Source: Echria macrotheca (Eukaryota; Ascomycota; Sordariomycetes; Sordariales; Schizotheciaceae). From it: 64,000 bases of DNA. The notes below the pieces were generated by a model, which worked only from the letters and a program-made list of their open reading frames with translations, was not told where the DNA came from and did no database searches. Location: the NCBI GenBank assembly GCA_030411725.1, contig MU839827.1, positions 3,851,027 to 3,915,026 of the forward strand, read 5' to 3'. The position numbers and the translations under genes are program-made. This document shows, piece after piece, positions 23,382-35,288 of this stretch; the stretch's first letter is position 1; each line of letters opens with the position of its first letter.

Positions 23382-24163
23382 GTCTTCTCCAGAAACCAAA
23401 AAAAAATATAAAAAAAAATACATGATGCACATGCAATCGATACTTGGTTGAGAAATGCACCCCTTTTATTGACAGACACGGGATTGGAGGTACGTACCGT
23501 TACCAGCGAGATCTGTGCAACCCCAAGATCTGGCTCGGGGTCCAATTGCTTTTCGCGAGTCAGCGAGGCACATGCACAAAGGGCCCATCCTGAGAGGTCC
23601 ATCTCGTCCTGCCCTCTGCAAGGCGCTCCGTTCCGCCGTGCCCAGAATAGCACCTAAAAATCTTGTAGAGTTTTTATCAGAGGTAAAGAGTCTAGTTGTC
23701 GCGATGTCTTTGGGAAGAGACTTTTGCCGATTAAACTGGATTCGTAACATAACAGCCATAGCCTGCAGTCGATTTGAATCAAATTAGGGACAGAGACATG
23801 TTAAAAGATAAATTTCAAAGAAAAGATATGCCAAAGACTGAAGTGTGAATGGCGCAAGAAAAGGTGGATACACCGATTTCTGTGAGTGGTCCGAGCGCCA
23901 CCGAGACCCTTGGCCCCTGGCAACTTACCCGGGATTTACCGGTCGATTTTTCTTTGGCCTTTTTCCCCGAGCCTCTCCCGAATCTTCATTTTTCCAAAAA
24001 GGCTCATCAACAACGCCCCAAGCTTTCCACCAAGTCTCAATTGACGACCTCTCCCCTCCTCTTGCCTCTTGACAGCCTCGCGACCCGAGCGTCAAGACCA
24101 CAAGACCACTCCCCTCAGTCCTTTTTTCATCTGCGTTCTTTCGCTTTTTTCGACACAGAAAAA
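23382..24163. other. Intergenic / 5' leader of phosphate carrier, 782 bp
   Basis: It holds the 3' flank of TYW4 and the promoter of MIR1. A CT- and T-rich leader runs into the ATG at 24164. The MIR1 frame is open back to an ATG at 23849 (105 extra codons), which I treat as leader. Confidence 0.55.
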
Positions 24164-25336
24164 ATGGCCAGCCCGACGCAATCTACCGGCTCGTCCAAGG
24201 TCGACGCCATCGTCCAGCAGGCCGCCGTCACCAAGCCCCAGCTCAGCGGCGCTGCTCTCTACTCCAGATTCGCCCTTGCCGGCGCTGTCTGCTGTTCCGT
24301 CACCCACGGCGCCCTCACGCCCGTTGATGTGTACGTCGCGACCCGGCCACCTCGGACTTGAGCTTGCTTAAGCCCGGGTTTCGCTTCCCGTTTCGCGATA
24401 ACGAAGCTAACAGCCGTGATATAGCGTCAAGACCCGTATCCAGCTCGACCCCGCGACCTACAACAATGGCATGATTGGTGGTTTCCGCAAGGTCATCCAG
24501 AGCGAGGGTGCCGGCGCGCTCCTCACTGGTGTCGGCCCGACCTTCGCCGGTTACTTCCTCCAGGGCGCGTTCAAGTTCGGTGGTTACGAGTTCTTCAAGC
24601 AGCAGTCGATCAACCTGCTTGGTCTCGATACTGCCTCGCAGTACCGCACCGGCGTCTACCTCGCCTCGTCGGCTGCCGCCGAGTTCTTCGCCGACATCGC
24701 CCTCTGCCCTCTTGAGGCCACCCGTATCCGTCTCGTGTCCGAGCCCACCTATGCCAGCGGTCTCGTCAGCGGCTTCGGCAAGATGCTCAAGACTGAGGGT
24801 GTCGGCGCTTTCTACGCCGGCTTCGGACCCATCCTCTTCAAGCAGTAAGTACAGCTACGAACATGTGCGCCGTCGGGTTTGCTAATTTGGCGCGCAGGAT
24901 CCCCTACACCATGGCCAAGTTCGTGGTCTACGAGAAGGTCGCCGAGGCTGTCTTCCGCCAGTTCCCCAAGAAGGATATGTCCGACGGCATGCAGACTGTT
25001 GTCAACCTTGGCAGCGGTCTTACTGCCGGTTTCGCCGCCGCCATCGTGTCGCAGCCCGCCGACACCATGCTCAGCAAGATCAACAAGACCAAGGGTCTCC
25101 CTGGTGAGGGCACCACCACCCGTCTGATCAAGATCGCCAAGGAGCTTGGCCTCCGCGGCTCGTACACTGGTATCGGTGCCCGTCTGTTCATGGTCGGCAC
25201 CCTCACTGCCTTCCAGTTCGCCATCTACGGTGATGTAAGTTTTCCTCCACGGCCACCCGATCCTCCGTGACGCTAACAATGTGAACAGCTCAAGAAGGCG
25301 CTTGGTGCCACTGGCGGTGTTGAGATTTCTAAATAA
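24164..25336 (+). CDS. mir1: Mitochondrial phosphate carrier Mir1
   Basis: Inner-membrane carrier that imports inorganic phosphate with a proton for ATP synthesis. Four exons: 24164-24330, 24425-24844, 24898-25234 and 25289-25336, 323 aa. Introns of 94, 53 and 54 bp are GT-AG and in phase. Seen: three mitochondrial-carrier repeats with PVDVVKTR, PLEATRIR and PADTMLSK signatures, and segments nearly identical in pattern to yeast Mir1 (QGAFKFGGYEFFK, FADIALCPLEATRIRLVSEP, AAIVSQPADT, MVGTLTAFQFAIYGDLKK). The C-terminus is encoded by a 16-codon last exon. There is no evident cleavable presequence, as usual for fungal carriers. High use of GTC/ACC/AAG codons suggests strong expression. Confidence 0.96.
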
Positions 25337-27478
25337 GCTGCCTTCAGGGTGGTGATGGGGACGAACTAGAGTGGTGGAAAGCTAATGAGGGGACGGGCGT
25401 TGTTTGTGGGCTGGGCTATGGAACTGGCAATATCGGGCATCTACAACTAGGCCTCGGTGCTGGTTTGGGTGCCATACAGGACTGTTCCATACTTGTTTCG
25501 TCATGTCGAGGGTTCTCTTTGGGTGGGATCGGTTTTCTTTGTCGGTAAGGTGCTTTGATAGAGCATAGAGCACTTTGGCAAAAGCGCATCCTGCCAGAGG
25601 GCTGGCTGTATAATAGTCCAATTTATCGATAGACTAAGTGCGCTGTTGAACTGACTCGTTGGTGTTTTCAGCGACTGTCGGGCTTGAGTCGATTTACGGG
25701 TTTATCACGGTCCGATGCTTTTGGGCGTTCCTGGCTAATGCAGGCTGCTGCGACATGCAGTGGGTGCTTGAGGATCTGGCGGGGTCCTCGACATGGCTGC
25801 CACATGGGATGTATCTCAGGAACAAAATACAGAGCAGAAGAATAAGATGTCGGGTTAAAGAATTGTGGACTTTGAATTATCGGGAAGCCATAAACAAGGC
25901 TTCAAAGGAGATGCCGCTCTTTTGTTGCGCTTTTCTTGCGTCCCTTTTGTATCTTCACGGCATTTACATCTTTGTTCAACCGGTAGTTTTCAAGGAGCTG
26001 GGCATTAGATGCATTCTCTGCCGGACATCCATAAGCTTGTAACTGTTGCGCTTCGTCATGAGATGGCGTCTTCGACGAGCTAGATAGTTTACCACTCAAG
26101 GTGCCATGTGGACACAAAATTTGGCGGAGCATTGGACATGCGACAGGTTGCATGTCTGAACTTGCTGCTTCTAGAATACTGCTGTGGTCTGTGATATGTC
26201 GGCATGTCATTGGGGTAAAATCCATGGCTATGAGTGGCGAGACACGGGAAATATATGGCTTCCCGTTGACAAAAGACAAGTTGGACACTAGTCCCTGAGA
26301 TCAGCCTTGTGGGTACCGTCTGAGATGAACAGATGGGACAACTTGCTAGAGAAAATAGGCATTGTTGTGTTTGAAATCAGGTGTGGAAATCAGGGAAGTG
26401 GATAAGTAATAAATACTTTCAATGTAATGCATGTCTATTCTCATGACGTAGCTCTATATCTTTGGCCGACGTTGGCTCCATCATAGCAGAAAACTGGCAT
26501 ATCAAACGCACCACCCGCGGATTGAACCACAACCCAAGATACAAAGCTACCAGGAAGAAAATAGCAAAATACTAATTTACTATCTGCTACCTTTTATCGA
26601 TTCAAAAGCAAATAGTCGGTGGTTACGCTGGCGAGTCGCTTTATCTGCCAGTAAGGCCGCCTACAAGGTACCTGGAAATGACTTTGTTATGACAACACTG
26701 TTGACTCTGGTTCAAGCACCATAGCACGGATTGCGTATAAAAGCCTGATCTTCTGTGCTCGTTCCAATTTCTGGGGTATATTCTTTCCGGCATCGATCTG
26801 GGCTTGAAGCCTCCTTCTTTAGTCATGACGGAGTGTGGATGGTTGAATTGCAAGCAGTACAATGCTATGATACTTTTTTTGAGTGTTTCGTCGCCGGGCT
26901 CGCCGGGGCTTGGTGGCTACGACACCCGGGCTAGTCTGCAGCGACCGGGATCAACTAAGCGAACCACTGGCCACTGCCGCATGCGGCGGGTGGCCGGGGT
27001 GAGCGGGTCTTAAAAATGTCCAAGCTCCCAACTTTAAAGTCCCAACTTCAACATCACGACTTCTCGTGGGGCAGGAGCGACCCTCGCCGCGCACCTTGCT
27101 GTCCTCAACCGCGCTCCCTCCTCAGATGGCGCAAAACCACAATAAACACGGTGCTATTTAGCTGCAGAGTTTTTTTAGGCCCTGCCCTATCATACCCCAC
27201 AGAACCAGGTAAATTCCCCACCCAGTCCCGACCCCCTCCTTCCTTTCTTCCCACCAACTTCGCGATCCGAAATCTCGAGACCCGACAACGCACTTTTCGA
27301 ACTGCACCACCGTCGCGATCTCTTTCATCGCTGTCTTTCTCGCTCTTGATCAAACATTTTGATCAAAGTAAACCAACCATCTCCCTTCTTGCTTCCTCTT
27401 GCTCTCTCTCTCTCTCTCTCCCCATCTCTTCATCTTTTCTTCTCGTTTCGCTCCCGTCACCAGCAAACGACTGACAAG
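25337..27478. other. Intergenic, about 2.1 kb
   Basis: It holds the 3' flank of MIR1 and the promoter and leader of the ULP1-type gene. A rather AT-rich middle part (26300-26700) has no coding signal. A CT repeat lies at its right end. Confidence 0.55.
27402..27421 (+). repeat. CT dinucleotide tract in the ULP1 leader
   Basis: Ten or so CT units within a pyrimidine-rich leader, 58-77 bp before the ATG at 27479. Such tracts are common just before fungal start codons. Confidence 0.8.
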
Positions 27479-30400
27479 ATGCCCTCCCAAGCTCCCACTC
27501 CGCGCACCACGCGCAACAGCCGTGGCTTGCGCCCGCGCAGCCCCAGCGTTTCCTCGGCCGGCTCCGACGACGGCGGCACGACCCATCGCACCGCGACCGG
27601 TCGTATTCCCAAGCGTCGCGCGCGCAAGGCCAAGTCGCCCTCGAGAGCCACCGTCGCCGCCGCTGCCGCCGATGCGATTGCGACCGCGACCGGCACCGAG
27701 GAGCAGGACACCAAGGCGACCGCCACTGACGAGGCCGCTGACCACAACGCCGCCCGCGCCGCCCACCCCGTCGAGCAGACGATCGCCCCCGCCGTCTAGA
27801 AGCCGAGCGCGAGCATCGTCGAGCACGAGAAGACCGTCGTCGCTGATCAAGAGATCGCGACTAGCATTGAGAAGGAGGACTATACTGGCACAGAGAGCTT
27901 TGGTACTGCCAGCGCTAGCGCTGGACAGGATATCCGCCCCGTTGCCTCCCAAGCGCTAGTGAACGTTGTTGCTTCTGAGCAGACCACCGTCGCTGTCGCT
28001 TCTGAGTTGCAGACCGCTCCCGAGGTCGCGCAAGATACCTCCGTTGCTGCAGGACTCCAGCTTGATACCACCGTTGAGCAGCAGAGTCCTGCTCCCGTTG
28101 AGCGTCCGGTCGCTGCTTCCATTGTGCAGGAGGACCCCGCTACTGCAGCCCACCAAGCGTTTGCACTTGCCACTTTCGAGGACGAGATTCTTGTTTCCAT
28201 CGGAGGCAGCGTTTGGCTGGTGACGGCAATTGAGGAGCAGATCTCCCCCACGTCTCCTGTTCAGCAAGAACCTACCTCCCCCTCTGTCACCACTGTCGAG
28301 CAGGAAGTCACACCTGTCGCAGATCACGAAGTTACTACAATTGTCGGGCAAGCCTCTGTGGTTTCCACTATCGCCGAGAAAGACGTCGAGTCTCCTTTCA
28401 TCGAGCAGCATATTCCTGTCGTTGCAGAGCAAGAGACTGAGCTTGTCGCCGCTCTCCAGCAAGAGATCGTCGCCGCGTCTGGCCCCGTCCCCGAGCAGGA
28501 TACTGGAGTCACCGTCGAGCAGGAGATTTCATCTATCGCTGTTACAGAGCAGGATTTTACGTTTGCACCTGTTCCCATTCCCGAGCAGGATCTTGCAGTC
28601 AGCACCGAGCAGGACATCTTGCCCATTGCTGCTTCCGATCAAGACCTCACCTCTGAACCTGTTCCGATTCCTGAGCCGGATACTGCAGACACCGTCGAAG
28701 ACGATACTGCACTTCTCGCTGCTCCTACTCAAGATACTGTTCTTTTACCTTCTGCCGTCCCCGAGCAGGATATTCGAGCCAGCACCGAGCCGGAGACTGT
28801 GCTTGCCGCTGCTCCGACGCAAGACACCGCTCCTGCATTTTCTGAAGCCCGAGAGCAGGATATTCAGGCTAGCATCGAGCCGCACCTTTTACTTACTACC
28901 GCCGCGACACAGGAAGTCGTTGCTATATCTACCCAGGTCCTAAAGCAGGACATCCCCGCGAACGCAACACAGGAGACACCGCGTCCTGCTACTCCTGAGC
29001 GAGTTTTTAGTGCAACATCTCAGCAGGAGGTCACACCTGCCGCTCACGAGTCGGTCAATAGCGCTACCTCGGAGGGCGAGTTTCCCTTTGTTGACGTCCT
29101 CGATACCGTCAAAGAGGAGCACGAGGATTCTTTCATTGTCAAGGAGGACGCTGAAAAGCTTTCCACTGTCAAAGAGGACCGTGAGAAGCCGTTCAATCCA
29201 TTCGCCACTTCACTTAAAACCCGCAAGGAGAAGTTCAGACGATCTACCACTCCTCGGAGATCGCTCAAACGTCAGATCGAGCACGTGGACCCCGACATCG
29301 ATTGGGGGCTTGTGGAATCTAATCGTCCGCGCACACCTGTTGCTGAGGTTCGGACCTGCTCCGACGAGTTTAACTCTCACTTTTACGAAGACCCTCTGTA
29401 TTTCGGCGATAATCTTTTCGAAGCTATTGCCAACGACCACCTCATCAGAGGTTGCAAGTGTCCGCTGCCAGTGGTCTACGACAACAGAGAGGCAGCCCTG
29501 GAAGGCAAGGGTCAACTGCGCTTTTACTGGGGCTCATTGGACAACAGACTCAGTGTCGAGCAGTTTAAGTTCGACAGACTTTGGCATTGTACCTGCGACG
29601 TTCCTAGCCGCCTTGACAGCCGCTTCCGAGAGCGGTTCAACCGCCAGCAAAAGCGCAAAGCCACCGAGTCAGAGTTTGATCTGATCGCATCAATCAACGG
29701 CCAGAAAGACGCAGATGAGAAGCGTCCCGAGACCGACCGTCCGAACTCGATTGAGCGCACAATTTCCGGACGCATAGACGCAGCCACGACTGAGACTGCC
29801 GAATCAGCGGGTCGCGACCAGGCGCAATCGATGTGGGCACTAGTTACCGATTATATCGCGACTATGGGTGTTTCTATGTTCGGCTTCGTGGGCAGGTTCC
29901 TGCCCTGGTTGGCCCCGACGGATCGGTCGCATGAAGTTGTTGAAACCAGACGGCTCTACAGCGACTCTGATGACTCTGGCGACTCCCCCCGAACGGTTGT
30001 CAAGCGATTCAAGCTACAGCACAATGCTTGTCTCGACAAGTCCTCAACTGAGCCTCGAGTCACGCTTGACAAGGTTCCAGGTCTAACTTGGGCTTCCGAT
30101 CCTTCGCGGTGGATTGGTCTGCAGAACCTCGAGAGAGTCTACCTGCTTTTCCAGACTCATCTGGAACATATTCATGAACGACAAGCAATCGTTGGCGGGC
30201 TCGAGTGGGAGTCGATAGTACGGGAGTTACAGCCCCATCACGATGTCCTCCTGGTTCGCATTCTACACCATTTCCTGACAGACCAGTTCGGACCCATCAG
30301 GGACAGTGAGCCGCAAAATGAGCGATATGAAAAATGGACGACGGCACTTAAAGACTACCAACGAGCCGTCCGGAACGCCATGGGAGCTATGGCCAGTATT

Positions 30401-32581
30401 TACGTCGATTCGGGGCAGTACACAGCGATGCGAGCTAGGTACCCGAAGCCGCCAACTCCCCTCATTGTCGAAAAAGCTGATTTCAGACTTCAATGTCGAG
30501 ATGCCGCTGAATTTCTTCTCTGGCTCGTCAAAATAAGAGACGAAGTGGAACTTCCCAAAGACTTGGTCAACATCCTTTCCAAGATCATTGCGGATGCTAA
30601 TGCCATCCACAAACGGGAACTACCCCCCAGCTGGACCGAATTCCCCGGGCACAACCAGGAGAACCTGAGCAGGACTGATGGTCAACCATCAGCCGCTCAG
30701 CAGATATTTGACGAGATCCCGGTGGACGAATTCACCATCGAGCCCTCGTATGCCCTGAGATTCCCCGCCACAGAATCTCCGAGGTTCAAGACGGCTCAGC
30801 ACAATATCAAAGGTGTCAAGGTCATCACGGAGACACCTAAAAAGGTCCTTAAGAAGTCCAGTGTCTTTCCATACGAAGTCCCTTCGCCGCAATACGTCCC
30901 AACGCCCAATAAGAGACGCAAGGTGACGTTTGAGAGCCCGGTTTCAAAGTTTTCCCCGCCCAACCATATTCCGGCGAAGACACTGGACCCCTGGGAGAAG
31001 CAGGCCAAGAATGAGCTGCTGTTGAACCCAGAGGCGTTGGAACGAGCCGACAAGAAGTACAGGATATCAGAGCTCGGCGCGAAATACCAACACTTCTTGG
31101 ACGCCATGCGTGAGGACATCGAGCCGTACCGGGTCCGGGACCCAGTACCAGAGCCGCCGGCGCGAGAGCCAACGCCAGAGCCAGAGCCAGAGCCCAGCGG
31201 ATGGACGGAGGAAGACGAAGTGGGGCGACTAGAAAGACTAAAGCGGCACGAAGAGCGGCTTCTGCTGAAGAGGCAGCTTAGGGAGAAGCGCCTGGCCTTG
31301 GAGCGGAACCCGGTCGCGACACCCAGGACCAAGCTCAGAGCCATGAACGAGGTGCCAACGGACATCCACACCCCGGAGGAGGGACAAGACAGCACCCGGC
31401 ACGATCGCTTCCGGAGACGCCGAGCACGAAGTCGGAGTCGTGAGACCCTCAAGTTCATGCCGCCATCTGCGGAACCACTGCCGCCCCCGCCGCAGCCAAC
31501 ACCGCCGAGGAAGCCGGCGCGGGGCCCTGCATCGAGGTTGACGCCGCTCCCGAGGCCAACGTTTGGTCCCATCCACTTCGAGGATGACCTTGAAGAGCTG
31601 CCCATCGCGACCGCGAAGCTTGCGCAGCTTCAGCTGCGCCAGCAGATCATGGAGGCGATGGGGGATGCCGAGGCGTTCCGCGTCAAAGAGGAGGAAGAAA
31701 AACGGCGTCAGGAGGAGGAAAGGGCGAAAGCCGAAGCGGAGAAGGCGAAAGCCGAAGCTGAAGAAGCGGCACGGCGTGAAAAGGAGGAGCGTCTTCGCCA
31801 GGAGGCAAAAGAGGCCGGCGAGCTGAGAGCTCCTCGAGTGCCACTGATCGCTCCGTTGAGCCCGGCTTGGCAAAACAGTGTGATGGCAACCTTGACAGCC
31901 AGGGACACCGACGTGCTATGCCAGACCCTCGACCAGAACAAGCTGCGCAAGGACGACTTTGCGAATAAGCTTCTGCCACGAGACGCCTGGCTGAACGACA
32001 ACGTTATCATCGGTGCCGTCCTTGCCATCGCCGATTCGGTGAACAAGATGCAGACCGCCAGTGATGCAGGCGCTGCGCCCAAGTGCGTAGCCATGACTTC
32101 GTATTTCTATCCTAGGCTCGAAAAAAGTGGTCCTACGGGGTGCGCACGACTCCAGAAGCTGGCCAAGATTACAAAGGACAACTTTCTGCAGATAGAGACG
32201 ATCCTGGTGCCAATCTGCAAAGCCAGCCACTGGACCCTTGCCGTGGTACGACCAAAGCACCGGGTCATCGCCCATCTCGACTCAATCCTAGGTGGCCGTG
32301 GCCACCCGCAAGTCGAGACAGACATGTTGGGGTGGGTACAGGGGGTTCTTGGGGATGGTTTTGTAGAGGAGGACTGGAAGATTGGGCAGTACGACGCCCC
32401 CAGACAGACCAACGGCTACGACTGCGGCGTGTTCGTCGTCACGAATGCCCTGTGTGTTGCCCTAGGGATTAATCCGAAGGAGGCGTACAAGCAGTCAGAT
32501 CTGCCGCTGCAACGTCGACGGATTGCCGCCGTTCTCCTCAACGGGGGATTCACAGGGGACTTTGCTCTTGACAATGTTTAG
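27479..32581 (+). CDS. ulp1: ULP1-family SUMO protease, with an in-frame TAG at codon 107
   Basis: C48 cysteine peptidase that matures SUMO and removes it from substrates, typically at the nuclear envelope. The frame from ATG 27479 to the stop at 32579-32581 is 1,700 codons, with no intron needed except for a single TAG at 27797-27799. Before the TAG lie 106 basic, Ala/Ser-rich residues with an NLS-like KRRARKAK. After it come degenerate Glu/Gln-rich repeats (about codons 160-500, PEQD units), a conserved middle part, and an Arg/Glu-rich coiled coil (about 1395-1450). The C48 domain starts near 1490 and has His1584, Asp1601, Gln1643 and Cys1649 (SHWTLAVV, HLDS, QTNGYDCG). No good donor/acceptor pair that keeps phase removes the TAG, and the next in-frame ATG would lose the first 620 or so residues. 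The options are a sequence error, an allele-specific null or translational readthrough. Confidence 0.88.
27797..27799 (+). other. In-frame TAG interrupting the ULP1 frame
   Basis: The codon series GCC GTC TAG AAG CCG is flanked on both sides by same-frame, same-style sequence (HPVEQTIAPAV before, KPSASIVEHEKTVVADQE after). There is no other stop in this frame up to 32579. Confidence 0.9.
28480..28950 (+). repeat. Degenerate tandem repeats within ULP1 (PEQD-type units)
   Basis: The translated frame shows repeated units of about 35 residues built around P(E/I)PEQD, followed by a T/S-EQ/EP-(D/E) element and a hydrophobic TQDT step, seen roughly five times. They are divergent at the DNA level, and probably disordered. 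Confidence 0.65.
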
Positions 32582-33837
32582 GTGGTGTGTATGGACGGTG
32601 GAGGATAAAGAGGTGGCACAGGAAGGAAGGGCCGGCCGGTGGAGACGTGAAGTGAGAGATGGGAGGAGAATAGGTCAGAGACGCGACCTGATGGCGAGCG
32701 CGGAGGAGGGTGGGGGACGGGCCAGAGCTCAAGTGGCCGGGTGGGAGGAGGAAGCTGGATTGGGTGGGATTGTTGAGTGGGAGGAAGTCGGACTGGTTGG
32801 TGGGCTGGGTGAGAGGCATGGAGAGTTGACCAAGGGGGGAAGTGAGGGTGAGGGTGTCACGGCAGCATGGCCCTGGGGGGATCGGACGTCAGCGTTTTAT
32901 CAATTTTTTTTCTCTTTTCTTTTCATTGTTGTCATTATTATTAGATAGTCATCTTTAGTGAGTATTGCATATTGGGGGCGGACGGACGGGGGGAAGGCGT
33001 TGGGGGATATTTGGTTGGGTCGCTTCGGCGAGACGTTTATCTCTGTTCTTATTGTTTGGTACATAAACCTTGGGGACATCAGTACATATAAGGACAGAAT
33101 GGGCATTGCCTCTGGGCATAGAAGCGGGTTATCCATAGTTTGGGGTGTCGATCAAATAATTGGCTCCTATTGGTGTGTTTCTGGTGATGTGTGGTATGTG
33201 ATGAATGCTCTAGCCTCTGGGGATGCGGTTGGATGTGGTCGATATCGTACCGTGATACGGTGTGCTTGCTCGTCGACTAGGCTGCTGATGGGTACTGAGT
33301 CTAGTTTGGCGTTGAGGTGTGGTTACAGGCTGGTCATGGCACATCGAGTTGATGTCAGATTCAGGCTTGAGTCAACACGATCATGAACTTCGATCCGCTG
33401 GCTTCACAAGGAGGTAATCCCGATCGTGGATGAGAGTGGTTTTCGGTTCCTGTAGATGGGGTATGTCAAACCAATAGCATATAATACTTGGAACCAAAAC
33501 GGTGAGCCGGACATATAACCCGCTCCTTTCCTGTCAAAATCGAGACTGGTAACCCCTCTTCCATTCTCACTCCGACATCGACATCCGGCAGGGAGCACCA
33601 TTCCCATTCAAGAGGGACAGAATCCCACATTTATAGGTACACGAGATATAAAGCCTACGTATCTTTATAAACCAACCAACGCCGTCCCAATACTTAGGTA
33701 TGCCCTCCTAGGTAGGTATCCCCAGACCAAATCCATCCCACCCACCCACCCCCTGTACACACACATATAAAAAAAAAGAAAAATGAACCATCATAACATC
33801 ATCAACCCAACAGAGATAAAAAAAATAAAAAAAGAGA
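32582..33837. other. Convergent intergenic region, about 1.25 kb
   Basis: It lies between the 3' ends of the ULP1-type gene (plus) and the membrane-protein gene (minus). G-rich near 32700-32880, then ordinary sequence. No gene supported. Confidence 0.55.
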
Positions 33838-35288
33838 TCAAAGCCAAGGCGTAGCAACAACACCCTCCTCCCTACGCATAATAGTCCACGAAGCACTGCT
33901 CTCAGACTCAGACACGGAAACCGACACGGGCGTCGTCGCCCTCTCCCTCTCCCTGTCCCTGTCCCTCTCATCAACTCTTAAATACACGGCTGATGATGAA
34001 GAGGAGGAAGAGGAAGGTAGAGGAACGTCCAGCTCGGCTGCTTTGGAGTGGATGAAGTTTGCGTCTTCAAGTTCGCTTCTTTCTGGTTCTGTTTCTGTTC
34101 CTGTTCTCTCTGTCCTCGAGGTGCGGTAGGTTACCATACTTCTTCTTGCGTTGGTTGGTTTGGCGGCGGCGGCGGCGGTGGTGGTGGTGGTGGTGGTGGT
34201 GGTGGTGGTGGGGTATTCATTGTTGTAGTTGTCATAGGGTTGGTGAGAATAAGAATATCGGGGTATGTCCTCGGAGAGCTCGAAGCGTTGGTTTTGGAGG
34301 TGGTTATAATCTGATGGTGCGAGGTTGGATGGGGTGGTGGCCGTGGTGGATGTGTACATCGTGTATATGCTGGAACGAGGGAGGGTGGTGGTGTCCTTGG
34401 GTGGGACGCCGGGTGGTGGTGGTGGTGGTGATGAGAGGTTGTTTTTTCTTTTCCGGCGGATATGGCGGAGGTAGAGAGCGGACCCTATGGCGGCGGCGAG
34501 GAGGAGGGCGGCGAGGGCGGAGCCGATGCCTATCCCTATTGCTGTTGCTGTTGATACACCCCCTCCCCCTCCCTGGAGTGGTGGTGGGGGTGGTGGAATA
34601 GGGATCTCTGAGGAGGATGTGGAGATGGGGGAGGTTGAGATGGATGTGCCGGAGGGGGCGGGTGTGACCTGGAGTTTTTGTAAGTGAGAGTTTACCGGAA
34701 GAGGGGAGACAGGAGGGAGATATGTACAGATGGTAAGGGGATATCACCTGCCCTGTAGCGGACTTGGATGCTATGAGCCGCAAAGGCGGCGCCCGTCTCG
34801 GTGACCGTTTTGAAGCCGGAGGTGGTGCCGGCCGAGATGACCGTCACGCCGATGATGGCGAGGGCGTTCTCGAGGCTGGCGGTGCATCCTAGTCCTAGGG
34901 CTGCTGTTTGGTCTGCGTCCGCTAGACATGCGTAGCCCAGGCCGCTGGAAATGTCCCATCAATATCACGATCCCCCAGGTACGAAATTTACGAGGGCAAC
35001 ATACGTCGGACAGCAAACCAAGGCCGTCTCAACACCTGATGACCCTGTCTGGACCGAGGCAGTCTTCGTACACGCGGCCGTATATCCCCCGGGACAAAAG
35101 CCCGGCGAGTAGTAGTTATTCGGCGCCGGATCATACGCGCCAGGGAAGCAGTCGGACCCGGAGGTGAAGAGCGGGCCCTGCTCATATCTGTATGTGCTTC
35201 CTGTCCATATCTGGTAGATCTTGGGTGTGGTGGTGGTGCACGTCGAGGGCGCTTCGAAGGTCGTTGTCAACTGGCCGAGGACCGTCAT
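33838..35288 (-). CDS. Single-pass membrane protein, Cys-rich head and Ser/Thr/Pro stalk
   Basis: Three exons on the minus strand: 35288-35005, 34944-34728 and 34668-33838, 443 aa. Introns of 60 bp (GTATGT...TTCCAG) and 59 bp (GTACAT...CTCCAG) keep phase. Seen: an N-terminal domain with paired cysteines (SDCFPGAY, GFCPGGYTAAC, ALVCCPTGLGYAC); a short Ser/Thr/Pro stalk; a transmembrane helix at about residues 211-234 (IGIGIGSALAALLLAAAIG) followed by RHIRRKRK; and a cytosolic tail with a Thr11-Ala5 run from a GGT/GGC repeat. This architecture is common among uncharacterised Pezizomycotina surface proteins, and sensor-like roles are only inferred. No classical signal peptide is apparent at the chosen ATG, so an upstream start or exon is possible. 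Confidence 0.75.
34162..34211. repeat. Trinucleotide repeat (GGC)n(GGT)n in coding sequence
   Basis: About five GGC then eleven GGT units on the plus strand. On the coding (minus) strand it encodes poly-Thr followed by poly-Ala in the cytosolic tail of the membrane protein. Confidence 0.9.

Noticed and set aside
34669..34770. A GC-AG intron (AGG|GCAGGT) for the membrane-protein gene
   Set aside because: A canonical GTACAT donor 31 bases further along keeps the phase and gives a 59-bp intron.
34304..34783. 159-codon minus-strand ORF rich in His/Arg/Pro
   Set aside because: It is a shifted frame of the membrane-protein exon. The true frame has the transmembrane helix and joins properly by splicing.
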